This document shows positions 33,898-45,225 of a stretch of 64,000 nucleotides of DNA, one piece after another. Position 1 is the stretch's first letter, and the number at the start of each line of letters is the position of its first letter. The position numbers and the translations under genes are program-made. The stretch is from Myotis daubentonii (lineage: Eukaryota > Chordata > Mammalia > Chiroptera > Vespertilionidae). The stretch spans positions 86,937,063-87,001,062 of the forward strand of contig NC_081841.1 of assembly GCF_963259705.1 (NCBI RefSeq), given 5' to 3'. The notes under the pieces were generated by a model, which saw nothing but the letters and a program-made list of their open reading frames with translations, had not been told where the DNA came from and made no database searches.

Positions 33898-33993
33898 TAT
33901 TTGTAGAAAAACTGATAAACAAATAATAATACTTCCATGGGATAAATGTTATGGTAGAAATAAATATGGACAGCCTTATATTATGGCATAGAG

Positions 33994-34227
33994 CAGTGAT
34001 GGCGAACCTATGACCCGTGTGTTAGAGGTGACACGCGAACTCATTTTTTGGTTGATTTTTCTTTGTTAAATGGCATTTAAATATATAAAATAAATATCAA
34101 AAATGTAAGTCTTTGTTTTACTATGGTTGCAAATATCAAAAAATTTCTATATGTGACACGGCACCAGAGTTAAGTTAGGGTTTTGCAAAATGTTGATATG
34201 CCGAGCTCAAAAGGTTCACCATCACTG
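33994..34227. mobile_element. nhAT MITE with exact 8-bp target duplication
   Basis: Terminal inverted repeats CAGTGATGGCGAACC and GGTTCACCATCACTG bound 234 bp. The duplication gcatagag is exact at 33986-33993 and 34228-34235. It is the reverse-orientation sibling of 12870-13104; their internal sequences match closely throughout. Confidence 0.96.
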
Positions 34228-34235
34228 GCATAGAG

Positions 34236-34522
34236 GTACCTACCCAAAATTAAGAAAAGTGTCATTGACTTTGAACCCTAAATGGTAAGAGAAGTTAGCC
34301 AGACAAAGAAAGACTAAAAGTCAAGTTCTAGAATAACAAATAGTTTATTGCAGCTAGAATCTAGAGCCCAAGGAGTGTGGTGAGAAATGAGGCTGCACAC
34401 AGAGGCAAGAGCCTTGGATAGTCACCGAGACATCCAACACCCTAAAGTTACCATTTTAACTCAGTAGATCAAATAAGCATAATAAATATGCATATAACAC
34501 ATAACACCTATGCAAATACATT
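34236..34522. other. Unassigned
   Basis: Nothing recognised between the nhAT and the truncated VES. Confidence 0.5.
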
Positions 34523-34541
34523 AGAAAGTGGTCCTCAAGAG

Positions 34542-34708
34542 ATCATGGTTCAATTCCTAGTCAGGGCACATGACCAGGTTGTAGGCTCGATTCCCATTGG
34601 GGGAGGGGGGGAGTGCAGGAGGCAGGCAATCAATGATTCTCTCTCATCATTGATGTTTCTATCATTCTCTACTTCTCTGAAATCAATAAAAATATATTTA
34701 TTAAAAAA
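34542..34708 (+). mobile_element. 5'-truncated VES SINE with 19-bp target duplication
   Basis: It starts inside the tRNA-like head at atcatggttcaattcctagt (box B kept, box A lost). It ends aatcaataaaaatatattta plus A-run. The 19-bp duplication agaaagtggtcctcaagag is exact at 34523-34541 and 34709-34727. Confidence 0.95.
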
Positions 34709-34869
34709 AGAAAGTGGTCCTCAAGAGTCTAGTGTTCTAAACAACGGGGCCTTCTACTTTATTTCTAGCCTCCCTGAAAAAAAAAAAAGAAAAAGAAAAA
34801 GAAAAAGGGAGATATTAGTGCCAACCTCAGTCATAAAACTCAGTCCTTGTCTGAAATTGTTTTACTTTA

Positions 34870-35285
34870 TGTTGACATATTGTCAGTGAATCCCTACTGC
34901 AGTAGTTTGTTCACCAAATATTCTGGTGCCCTTCCTTGCAGTATCCTTCCCTGGGGGAAGAACATATATCATTGCTCTGCTGAACTTAGAAGTGACCATA
35001 TGATTTGCTTATCCAGTAGCATATGTAGACAGAAATGATATATGTTACTTCCATAAAGAAGTTTCCAGATCTTATCAAATTAGCAAGCGGCTCCCCTTGT
35101 TTCTTATCCTTCTGTTCGATGACCAAGTGTTCTGGACAGGGTCTGATCCAAGAGAAGACAGGAAGTGGAGCGACAGCAATATGGAAAGGACATGGTGTAG
35201 AAGATAACTCAGCCAATAAATCACTGAGTTTGGGGGTGGTGTGTTTGTTACTGCAGCACAAACTAGCCTATCCTGACTAAGATAT
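34870..35285 (+). mobile_element. Ancient LTR-like repeat
   Basis: The end (cagccaataaatcactgagt, then ttgttactgcagcacaaact, agcctatcctgacta) has the form of a MaLR/ERVL-type LTR 3' end, with an AATAAA near 35214. Upstream parts are very diverged. Family uncertain. Confidence 0.5.
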
Positions 35286-36238
35286 TCACAAACACAGATT
35301 TCAAAGAATGCTGAGTACACACCATATGCCTATAAACTTTTCATCAGGTAAGTACCTGGGGCTTACCCGACTCAGGAATTTCCACCACAGATTTCACACC
35401 AGAACCATGGAAATGAAGCATTTTAGAATTTTATATTTTTCACTCCCTCACTGCTCGTGACCAAACAATTTAGTACTAATGACTAACCACTCCAACAACA
35501 ACCAAAAAGAAAGTGTGACATGGGATGTAGGCAGCCTGCCTGTGCTCTATTTTCACAGCCCACTGCTATAAATAATACCGTTAGGAAAGCACACGTTGCC
35601 TTATATGGAAGCTACAAAGAAAAGCACTTTCTCTGATAGTTTAGCAACACATTCAGATTTCATGTCTCAAGGTAAAAATAGGCCTAACAAAGAATTAAAT
35701 TTGGAAGCTGAGCTGAAGTGCAGAGAGCTAGCAGTATGAAACATGCTGTAGGAGGAAGGAGACTTATAAGGTGCTGCATTCTCTCTACTGATGAGCAGTA
35801 AAGAAGAGTGAAAAAAGGGATTTGCCAAAGAAATAGAAATAATCATCAAGAATTTGAGGTTTAAATTGTCATCCTTATTAAATTGGTAACCAAAAAGAAC
35901 TCTGAAAATGGTGCAGGCTTCAGCAAAGCATAAAATAAATCTCAATTGGTAGGATTTTTTTCTGTGTACTTTCAACATTAAGACAGGGGGGAAAAATTCA
36001 AAGAAAATAAAAATAGATGTCAAAGAATGTTAAAAATACATAAACTTTTAATTTGGTAATTCATATGTTTTATTGTTTAGGTTTTTTGTTTGTTTGTTTG
36101 TTTGTTTGTTTCAGTAACATGCCCTCATTTCTATTTTGCAATGTTCAATGCTATTTTTAATGGCTCTGGAACTTGAACAAAAAAAAAAGCATTAGGAAAT
36201 GCTATATCTGCCAAAACACTAGAAACATAAAAGGTTAC
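35286..36238. other. Unassigned; TTTG microsatellite
   Basis: No gene recognised. A (GTTT)n of about six units is at 36086-36111. The 118-codon minus frame at 35667-36023 is AT-rich and has no domain that I recognise. Confidence 0.45.
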
Positions 36239-36256
36239 CAATCATCAACCTTTCTT

Positions 36257-36508
36257 TTTTTTGTTTTGATTTTGTCTTTGTTAATCCTCACCCAATGATA
36301 TTTTTCCATTGATTTTTAGGGAGAGTGGAAGAGAGAGAAATATGGATGTGAGAGAAACACATTGATTGGTTGTCTCCTGTTCGAGCCCTGACCAGGGCCC
36401 AGGCCAGGGAGGAGCTTACAACCTAGGGACGTGCCCTTGACCAGAACCAAACCGGGACCCTTTGGTCCGCAGGCTGACTCTCTATCCACTGAGCCATACT
36501 GGCTAGGG
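36257..36508 (-). mobile_element. VES SINE with 18-bp target duplication
   Basis: The minus-strand head (ccctagccagtatggctcag on that strand) and body end in the TCCTCA-class tail (rc of ttaatcctcacccaatgata). The duplication caatcatcaacctttctt is exact at 36239-36256 and 36509-36526. A small insertion (gccctgaccagggcccaggc region) sits mid-element. Confidence 0.94.
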
Positions 36509-36599
36509 CAATCATCAACCTTTCTTAAGGCTGCAGTCTACGGCGAGTATATCTCTCTATCCTATACCATACGCAAATGAAAATAATAATACATTGTCT

Positions 36600-37080
36600 T
36601 ACTACAACAAATATTTATTTTATTTTATTTCTCAATTACAGTTTACATCTAATATTATTTTGTATTAGTTTCAGGTGTACAGCATCATGGTTAAACAATC
36701 ATGTAGTTTACAAAGTGAACCTCCCAATATTTCAAGTACATACATAGTCATTACAATATTATTGACTGTATTTCCTATTATGTACTTTACATCCCCATGA
36801 ATATTTTGTAACTACCTATAAGTACTTTTTAATTCCTTAACCTTTTTACCAAGTTCCACCAATCCCTCTTCCCTCTGGCAACCATCACTCTGTTCGCTGT
36901 ATCTATGAGCTTGTTTCTATTTGGCTTATTCCTTAGATTCCACATGTAAGTGAAATCACGTGGTATTTGTCTTTCTCTGTCTGGTTAATTTCACTTAGCC
37001 GAATACCCTTTGAGTCTAATCCATTCATGCCAGAGTGAATTTTGTCCATTAGCCTTTCTTTGCTCTAAGTGGCCTATTAT
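36600..37080 (-). mobile_element. L1-like 3' region, antisense
   Basis: Motifs ttagtttcaggtgtacagca, cattacaatattattgactg, ctctggcaaccatcactctg, cacatgtaagtgaaatcacg and cttagccgaatacc form the familiar antisense L1 3' segment of laurasiatherian mammals. It lacks coding sequence. Confidence 0.65.
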
Positions 37081-38240
37081 CAATGAACTATACACTATGT
37101 TGATGGAAAATTAGTTAACCTTAATGCCAGCAAAATATCAACAGCCAGTAACAACACATTATATCTTTATGTCTCAATCTATGGGCCTGAAATGTTCCCT
37201 AAACTGTACCACTGGCACCAACAGTGAGTTAGGTAACTCAATTTAATCACTTCCTTGAACAGCTGAAGAGCTAAGTATGCCTACAGTCCTGTGGCCATGG
37301 TGATTTGGCCACGTCTCAGTTCCCCACACATAGTTCCTGAACACAGGTGAGGCCTTGCCAAGTGATCCAAATAAATGGCTTGGGGATATAGCCATGATCA
37401 TTAAAAAGCAGAGGGCTCTTGTGTTTCTTGTAGGAACAGGCCTGGAACCACTTATTCCTGGATAGCAGCATGATTCTTGTGGTCAATCTCGCCAAGCTTT
37501 AGAGATCTAAGTGATCAGCCATCCCGTCCTGGCAACAATGGTTGTGCAAATCCTCAACTGCCATAACAATGCAAGGGCTTCTTGATTAACCTGTGAATAG
37601 TTCTGCTCTGCTGCTTTAAGGCCGGCTAGCATGCTGAGGCAAAACACAGTTTTGATATCATAAACTGAAATATCAATGCTAAGGAACGTTCTCTTTTATT
37701 TTATTAAATTACTAGCAGAGGTTTCCAGCAGGCTGGAAACCCAATTCCAGCAGTGCCTGTCTCTGTATGGCTGTGAAGTGGCTCAATAACAGGACCTAAA
37801 TTAGGACAACATAAAATATCTTGTTCGTTTTTCTGAGTAAACACACCATGAACTGAATAGTTTTATCTGGGATTTAGTGACTTCAGGATCATTCATACAG
37901 AGACTTCAAGTAAAATTGGAAGTTTCAAATTCACACTTTGTACTGAGCCAATTCAACAAACAGTAATAAATGTTTACTATACATCAAGGAGTGGGATTGG
38001 ACACCAAGATATAATGATGAACAAATGAGCAGGGTATTATTAAAAATATGTAGCACTTGTTGAATGTTGCATAAATTTGTCTTCCATTGATTTCACAATT
38101 AGGATACCACTTCTCCAACCACAGAAAACAGGCTCTCCATGAACTAATAAAACTTTCAGCCTCAAGAAAATTTTGAAAAAAGACACAACGCTAAGAGTTA
38201 ACCTCAATGAATATGATTGCTTAGGCAGCCTATAGTAATA
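37081..38240. other. Unassigned, moderately complex sequence
   Basis: No repeat was confidently named. The first ~550 bases are less AT-rich than the surroundings but have no open frame of note. Near 37950 the text ttcaacaaacagtaataaat may be an old dispersed repeat. Confidence 0.4.
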
Positions 38241-38617
38241 CTAGAGGCCCTGTGCATGAAATTTGTGCACTTGCGGGGGGGGGGGGGGGGGCATGGGTCC
38301 CTCAGCCTGGCCTGTGACCTCCCACAGCCCAAGAGCCCTTGGGGGATGTCCAACTGACAGCTCCCCATGGGCCTAAGCCATCAGTCAGACATACTTAGTG
38401 CTGCCGCGGAGGCGGGAGAGGCTCCCGCCAGTGCCTATGAGCTTGCCAGCTGTGAGCCCAACTTCTGGCTGAGCGGCACTCCCCCTGTGGGAGCACACTG
38501 ACCACCAGGGGGCAGCTCCTATGTTGAGCGTCTGCCACCTGGTGGTCAGTATGCATCATAGTGACCGGTCGTTCAGCCTTTCAGTTGATTTGCATATTAG
38601 CCTTTTATTATATAGGA
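38241..38617 (-). mobile_element. Helitron, HeliBat-like
   Basis: The minus strand starts TCCTATATAATAAAAGGCTA, preceded by A, then atatgcaaatcaactgaaag. It ends gtgcacaaatttcatgcac, then agggcctctag, then T. The interior contains tgaccaccagggggcag with partner ccacctggtggtca, and a G17 run at 38275-38291. Confidence 0.95.
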
Positions 38618-40200
38618 TCATTGACAATCAGCCATTGTTGGTAAGCCTATATCAAAATATGCACAGAACCTGAACCTAAAAGGAAAAAGACAAAGCCAGT
38701 TGCCTGAAGAATCTGGGTAAGGATTCATTCATTTAAGCATTTACTTATAAATTTGTTTATTCAAACATATATTCATGGAGTCCCTAATATGAGTGTATCC
38801 TGTCCTAAGGCATTGGAATACCATACTGAAAAAAAAATAAATAAAATAAAATCTTCCTCTCTTTAACCTTATGTTTTAATGGGGAAGACAAAATAAACAG
38901 GCACACAAATAAAAATATATAATTTCACTAAGACTAAGTGATAAAAAGATAATGTAGGATAAGATAATAGAAATTGATTGAAGGAGTTGGAGGCAAAATA
39001 GATAGTAAATATCTCAGCAAGCTATATTTTGGCAACACAGGAACACACACACACACACACACACGTTACATGGTTACATTTAGTTTTCATTTTAATTAGC
39101 AAAATACCAAGAATATTGCTGAAGCAAGGGGGCCACAGAAAGAAAGAACGGATCCAACATGTCTCAGCTCCAACTCCCCAAGTTTCCCCAAATCCCCAAA
39201 ACGATGTCACATCAATCTGCAATACTCTTCATGCAAGATAGAGACTGGTATTTCATAAAGAGCAAATTAGGGTATGGTAAAGTAACAACTGGTTTCTGAG
39301 ATGCAAAATAGGATACTCTGCCGAGACAATAGTCTTGTCAGTTACATGACTGCGCTGAGAGAAGACTTTCCAGGTCACTTTATTCTTCCCCTCAGTATGT
39401 CAAAAATTGGATGTGGGTGATTTAGATCATAGAGTTCTACCATGGTGTAGAAGCAATGCCTACCCTCCTCTCACAGCTCGGCCATCTCTATGGGAGACAG
39501 AGGATGTGTCATAAAGGAAGTAAAAGAAAGTTTGTCATTTTCTGGACACAAGATTGGTGAAAAAGAGAGAAGAGAGGAAAAAGAAAAAAAACAACAAGTA
39601 AACATGTGCCTTCAAATCTTTCTAGTTTGGCTCCCACCAGGAAAAGAGGTGACATGTTACACAGGTGCAGTGCCAATGAGATCAGCTACCCCCAAAAGAG
39701 ATTCTGGAAGGGAACTGCTTAGCGGAGCATCCAATCTGAGACACAGCCTCAGCTTATAATTTTAGCAGTACTAAGCTCCGAAAACCAGGAGAGAATTCAA
39801 CAGTCAAGATACACTGGCCATGACCTTGGAGCTCAGAAGATAACACACCTAAAGACCCCCAAATCTCCTTGCCTGAGGACTGCACAAGCGTAAGTAAGAC
39901 TCACTTCCTAGCTCACAGGAACTCAGTGTTACACAGGAGCAAGAGGAAATAGAAACTGAGACACAAAATAATTTTTATTCTTATAAGAGACTGAGTATAA
40001 CCAAAAGGGATTATTTAAATTGTCAGATTGGACAATTTAAAAACATACTTCAAATGTAATCAAGTTTTCCCACAAACCAGCAAGTGGGAGCTCCTGAAGG
40101 AGACAATCTATAGACAAAATAAAGAAGCTGTGTTTCTCTACACATCTAAACAGTCATGTGAGTTAAATGCTGCACCCTGACATGTAAGCCACATTTTACC

Positions 40201-40203
<3 letters not shown>
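38618..40203. other. Unassigned; old repeat at its left end
   Basis: 38725-39000 resembles an old dispersed repeat (catatattcatggagtcccta, then cttatgttttaatggggaag). An (AC)n lies at 39044-39064. The rest is unassigned, with no supported gene. Confidence 0.4.
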
Positions 40204-40263
<60 letters not shown>

Positions 40264-40286
40264 CTCCTCTCTCCTCTCTCTCCCTC
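40204..40286. repeat. (CT)n microsatellite
   Basis: A ct tract of about 27 units, then ctcctct repeats. The flanking sequence does not look like a VES, unlike the other CT tracts here. Confidence 0.93.
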
Positions 40287-42929
40287 TATGGGGTCGATGT
40301 ACTAGGGTTGGAGAAAGAGCTGCTGCCAGAGACTTGAGTCTAAATTATGCAAAACTGACATAATTCTTTTCAGGGTAGTTAATCATTCTATTCAGAATTC
40401 AATTAAGAAGGCTTTTTCTAAATAAATAAGGCAGGAACTACTTTCTGAGGCCTAGTCATTTAACCAGTGTTGGAAACTTTCCAGAGATCAGAAAGCTAGA
40501 ACCTTGCCAATGCAAAGCACATCACTGAAGAGACAGTGCCTTCTGGAAATACAATAGATTTGGAAGTGTTTGTTTGTGAAAAAAAAATAGATGGAAATTA
40601 TCAAAGCTCCCATAAGAAGTCTCTTTTTCCATAAATGTGTGCCTCCAATTATTTTAGTTTCTTAGTTTAAAGAAATCACAAATGAGTTCAACACATGCAT
40701 GAGAAATGTGCTCTCAAATATCAAGCCCTGGGTTTTTGAAGATAAATTTAAATATAATAATGAGTAGGAGTTAGTGATGTAGTTTTGATTTTAAGAAATC
40801 TCCTGACTTTATAAAAGTCCAAATTCTAAGATAAAATAAGATGAATGTATCTGAATGTATCTATTTTTAAAGTAAGATATGAATAATATAAACTAAAATT
40901 TTTCTATGACTAAGAGATTCTTACTCAGAAGAAGAAAAAAAAAAAAACAGATTCATTGAAAACCCAAATATTTATTTGCATTTTTTCAAAGTTGTATAAA
41001 ACAAATCTCTGCTAAAATAAGTAAAAATTAGCTTGCAGACAAAAATGCACTTTAGAAAGAAAACAGAGGCATAACCCAGGTGTTTTTTCTTAAGTTCTGT
41101 CTCCATTGTTCCTCTAATACCCTTTTATAGCCAGCTTTAATGAGATATTACATTACATTTTCTTAAATGAAGTAATAGATCTATCATTAATTCCACAAAT
41201 CAATCAAGTATAACATGTCATTTACTTACTTTAACAAACTAAAGTTTTCCTTTGTGGAGATACCCAATGAATTCCTAAGAACCCCATGGAGAGTGAGAAC
41301 GCAGGATTTGTTATTAAGTAAGTCAGTTGAAAAAGCTTCCAGCTTAAGTTTTTAAAACACCCTCTCACCCAGCAAAACTTTCCACACTTGTTAAACCTTA
41401 TAACCTCCGGTAACCTTTAATACTCACAGGTGACTGATCACTTGCACTTTCCCAAAAGGGGCCCCTGCTTCTACTTCCCTATAATAACATTTTTATATTG
41501 AACTTAATTTTCTTGCTCACAAATTACAAGCCTATAACAATTACCTCAAGAGTGGCACCAGGAAACAAGCGTACACTATTACCGCACCATCATCCCTTAA
41601 TATTTCCAATTTACTCCTCTCATGGCAGGCCTTTGCGAGAGGCCTTGTCTATTCTTAAATTCTAGGAACACAGCACTCAACCAAGTGCTGGAGAGTTCCA
41701 GGCCTGGCATTCATGGGGAAGGGGAAATAGAATGGGGTGATCCATTCACAGGCCAGTCCAGAATCCTTATGAAACCCACGCCTTTTCAAATGACCGAGGA
41801 GGCTCTCGTCCTTTCTTGGGCCTCGCTGCTCAGACTGCAGGCTGTTTGCATTCAGTCAACACTTCAATTTTATAGGCCTGTGGAGCCAAAGATTACAAGA
41901 CTTTTGAACTCCAGGCTGCCTTCTGTCTGGCTACATCCTCTGTTTCTGGAGCCCAAATCTTTTTTAACAAGTCTGCAAAAACAAGCAATTAGGGTAACGT
42001 CTGCTAATCCTCTCCTTTGGACCTAGAGGTAATTACGTATTCTGAACCAACCCGAGAGGAAGCAGAATGACCACTAGCAAAGCTTGGAGCTGTTTAGAAA
42101 GGGATCAAACTGTGCATCAAAGGGAATGGTCAGGCTTGACTGGAGTCCCTTAGAAGTGGCCTTCTGCCGTTTCACAGGAGGTTATGTACAACGCTAAGCT
42201 AGATTTTTAAGGAAAAGGAGAAATGCATAGATTAAAATGAATGAAAAATGAAAAACAAAGTCAGGGAGACATTTTAAAAGGCTGAACGTATATGAGAGCC
42301 TCCACTGGTCTGCCTTCCTGTAGTTAACGGCACATCCGGTTTCTCTGTACAGAGCAGCAATGCCTCTCCCTTTTAATTAATTCACACTGCTGATGAACTT
42401 CTATCTAGTAACAGCTTTGAAATTTGTTTAGGTGATTTGCATTAAGTTACTAAAATGATGGTCTTTTTAGTTACACAAAATAAAGTAATAATACAGGAAA
42501 ATTCATAGCATTCCTTTCAAAATCTGACTTTTGAAATTATATCTTATTTCTAATCTAAATTAGCTATTATAATAATAGACAAGCAAAGGGTACTTGGAGA
42601 GAGAAAATAAATTCTTTTCCTTCCTGTGAACAAATATTTTACCATAAAATGTGTCATTGGTCAATTCTGCACTAACCTGGCATCTTTTCAAACAAACGTG
42701 ATGTTTTTCTATGAAGATTTTGCATGGATGTGTCAGCTACACACTTCTTGGAACATAAACATCATCAACTGTAGTAGGGCTACCACTATCACCAAGAGGA
42801 CAGGGAGTTCCCAATTTACTAGCGGGCTGTGTATTTCAAAATTTATTTCCTAAGTATTTGGAACACAGGATACATTTTTCCATAGAAACATTGTTGTGAC
42901 TATTTCATCCAAATGGGTCTGCCTAACAG
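40287..42929. other. Unassigned, largely repeat-free
   Basis: No repeat family recognised over ~2.6 kb. A 134-codon plus frame (41622-42026) is the longest but has no recognisable domain, and I do not call it a gene. Positions 42030-42480 have features of conserved non-coding DNA (see findings). Confidence 0.45.
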
Positions 42930-43120
42930 CTCTTCACTCACACTCCTCCATATCTGCCCTTCCAACTTGAATCACACAGCTCCCTCCTTCTGAAATGCCC
43001 TTCACCCCTCCTCTCCCTCAGATCCAATGCCATCTCATGTCCTTGACTGCCAGCTCAGATGTTACTCTACCAAGATTCTCAACAGATGGAACTGATCACT
43101 AGATCCCCAGAACTAAAGTA
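42930..43120 (+). mobile_element. L2 LINE 3' fragment
   Basis: ctcctccatatctgcccttc, then ttctgaaatgcccttcaccc, ctcatgtccttgactgccag and ctcagatgttactctaccaa match the L2 3' coding end in order, with much decay. 43690-43785 (caatactgtatctaacatat, then gtgcctggtatatactagta) may be its 3' end, displaced by the LTR-like insertion. Confidence 0.55.
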
Positions 43121-43124
43121 CTTG

Positions 43125-43675
43125 TCATGACCCTTCTGAGGTGGATATTGTGGTTATTTCTTTCGACATCTGTTCTACCCCTCCCTGCCTGTGGAGGTGA
43201 GATTGAGTCCACCCCATTTCCTGGAGCATAAGCTATGCCAATGAGAATAACCCCATCTCTTGACCTAGACATTGGTTCAGGTAATCCAATAGGTTTTTGG
43301 TATGTCCCTGGCCACATGGACTGATTCAGGGAAGATCCAATCAGCACAAACTTTAAGATTTTTGACCAATGGTTGTGGAAGGGAACATTCTCTTTCTGGA
43401 TTTGAAAGTTAATGATTAAATGGCTCACATTGCTATGGGCCGATATTTTGTTCTCATGAAGGAAGCCAACATGAAGTTGACACCCAGCGGAGGGCAGAAC
43501 AGAGGGATTCATAGAGAAACAAAACCAGGTCCTGACAGAGCCAGCTCCCTGAGCCTGACCAACCTCTGAACTTTCCAATTGCATAAGCCAATCATTCCCT
43601 CCTATTTTGCAAGCTACACTGAGCTGGGTTTTGTTGCCTCCAATGAAGGCATCCTACTTTATACAATATATGTGT
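43125..43675 (+). mobile_element. Ancient LTR-like repeat
   Basis: Motifs ggccacatggactgattcag, aggaagccaacatgaagttg, agctgggttttgttgcctcc and gaaggcatcctactttatac recur in an old mammalian LTR-like repeat. The 161-codon minus frame over 43099-43584 is inside it and is not a gene. Family uncertain. Confidence 0.5.
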
Positions 43676-43785
43676 CTACCAGCTTTATGTTTTCTATTAT
43701 ACTTATTAACTTTCTGAGACCAATACTGTATCTAACATATCATTGTATCTGCCCAAGGTGCCTGGTATATACTAGTACATGTATA

Positions 43786-44679
43786 TGCATATACATAAGT
43801 GCTGATTCAATTTAGGCAATTAACTCAGTATTTCTCAAGTAAATGCCAGTTATGTGGGATGGTAAAACATTTATGGAAGGAAATTCTATCTTCAATTAGT
43901 ATTGACAATCACTGGATTTTTAAAACAGGGAATAATATTTTTACTACAATATTTCTTGGAGTGCTCAATATACTGTCCTAATGTGCATTGTGACAAAAAG
44001 TGGGCTTTAATATATATTGATTGCATATCTCTTTCACACAGCACCTTGAGGAACTAATATCACAAAGAACATATTTGGGGAAATACTATTATTTTTCATA
44101 ATATACTTAAACTATGCTCCAACTTGATGGATTTTGAAAAAGAGGAAAGAAGTTTTCTCAATTCCTGAAGTCAAGACTAGCCCAGAGAATTTGTCTTGGA
44201 ACCCTCACAGCTCCTGTAGGTGCCCCACAAACTCATCACCTTTATGCTGATCCACACCCCTTAGCTGCACTCACTAAGTTCTCATCTTCCAATCAAAGTG
44301 CTCCCTTCATTTGTTCCTATCTAAAATAAAAATTCCCTTTCCCTCCAAACATTTGGGCATGTCCAGAAGAAAGCAATCTGAATAAATTTTGTCACTTTAT
44401 GTGTGAAAAGTCTCCAATCTTTCAAATCTCCAATTCCTACAGATATTATACCTTTTAAATATTTCTATTAACACTGTCCACTCAAATTATTTCAAGGTAG
44501 CATAGAATGGATGTCAGCATTACAAATGGATGTGTAGAACAAGTGCTCATATTTAAGTAAGATCATTCTATGGAAGACATTTGATCTTTCCTATAGAAAT
44601 AAGGGACATTTCCATTGTCAGGATCATCATCACCATTGTTAGTTTTAAAGATAATAATTTTTAATAACTTTTGGTCTTT
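43786..44679. other. Unassigned
   Basis: Nothing recognised. AT-rich with no coding character. Confidence 0.5.
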
Positions 44680-45225
44680 ACTGGGGGTGGAAGGTGAGAG
44701 GTGTCAACGGTACATATAGTTCCAGTTATGAGATACATAGTCCTGGGAATCATGGTGACTCTGGCAACAATACTGTATTTTATATTTGAAAGTTTCTAAA
44801 AGAGAATATCTTTAAAGTTCTTACAATTAGAAAACAAAAATTGAAACTATGGGCCTAGCTGGTTTGCCTCAGGGGATAGAGTGCCGGCCTGTCAACTGAA
44901 GGGTCCTGGGTTGCAGGCCCAATCCTTGGCCCTGATTGGGGCACATGCGTGAGGCAACCAATTCATATGTCTCTCTCACATCAATGTTTCTCTCTCTGTG
45001 TCTCTTCCCCTCCCTTCCACTCTCTCTAAAAATCAGTGGGAAAATATACGTGGTTGAGGATTAAAAAAAAACACAATTGTAACTATGTGTGGTGATGAAT
45101 GTTAGCTAAATTTATTGTGCTAATCATTAGACAATATGTACATATATTAAATCATTATTTTGTACACCTAAAACTAACACAACTCTATATGTCAATTACA
45201 TCTCAATTAAAAATAATAATAGTAA
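44680..45225 (+). mobile_element. L1 3' end (L1MA-like), split by a VES
   Basis: Left part: gggggtggaaggtgagaggt, tccagttatgagatacatag and atactgtattttatatttga. Right part: atattaaatcattattttgt, then acacctaaaactaacacaac and tcaattacatctcaattaaa. The same 3' UTR class as 95-563. The VES 44851-45068 lies between the parts. Confidence 0.75.
44851..45068 (+). mobile_element. VES SINE inside an L1 3' end
   Basis: The head gggcctagctggtttgcctc and box B-like gggttgcaggccc lead to the tail atcagtgggaaaatatacgt, then ggttgaggatt. Imperfect direct repeats (aaaaattgaaactat and aaacacaattgtaactat) flank it. Confidence 0.88.

Noticed and set aside
41622..42026. 134-codon plus-strand frame
   Set aside because: No recognised domain and no splice or promoter signals tied to it. 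Noted only as part of a repeat-free region.
43099..43584. 161-codon minus-strand frame
   Set aside because: Lies antisense within an ancient LTR-like repeat; no domain or start context that supports a gene.
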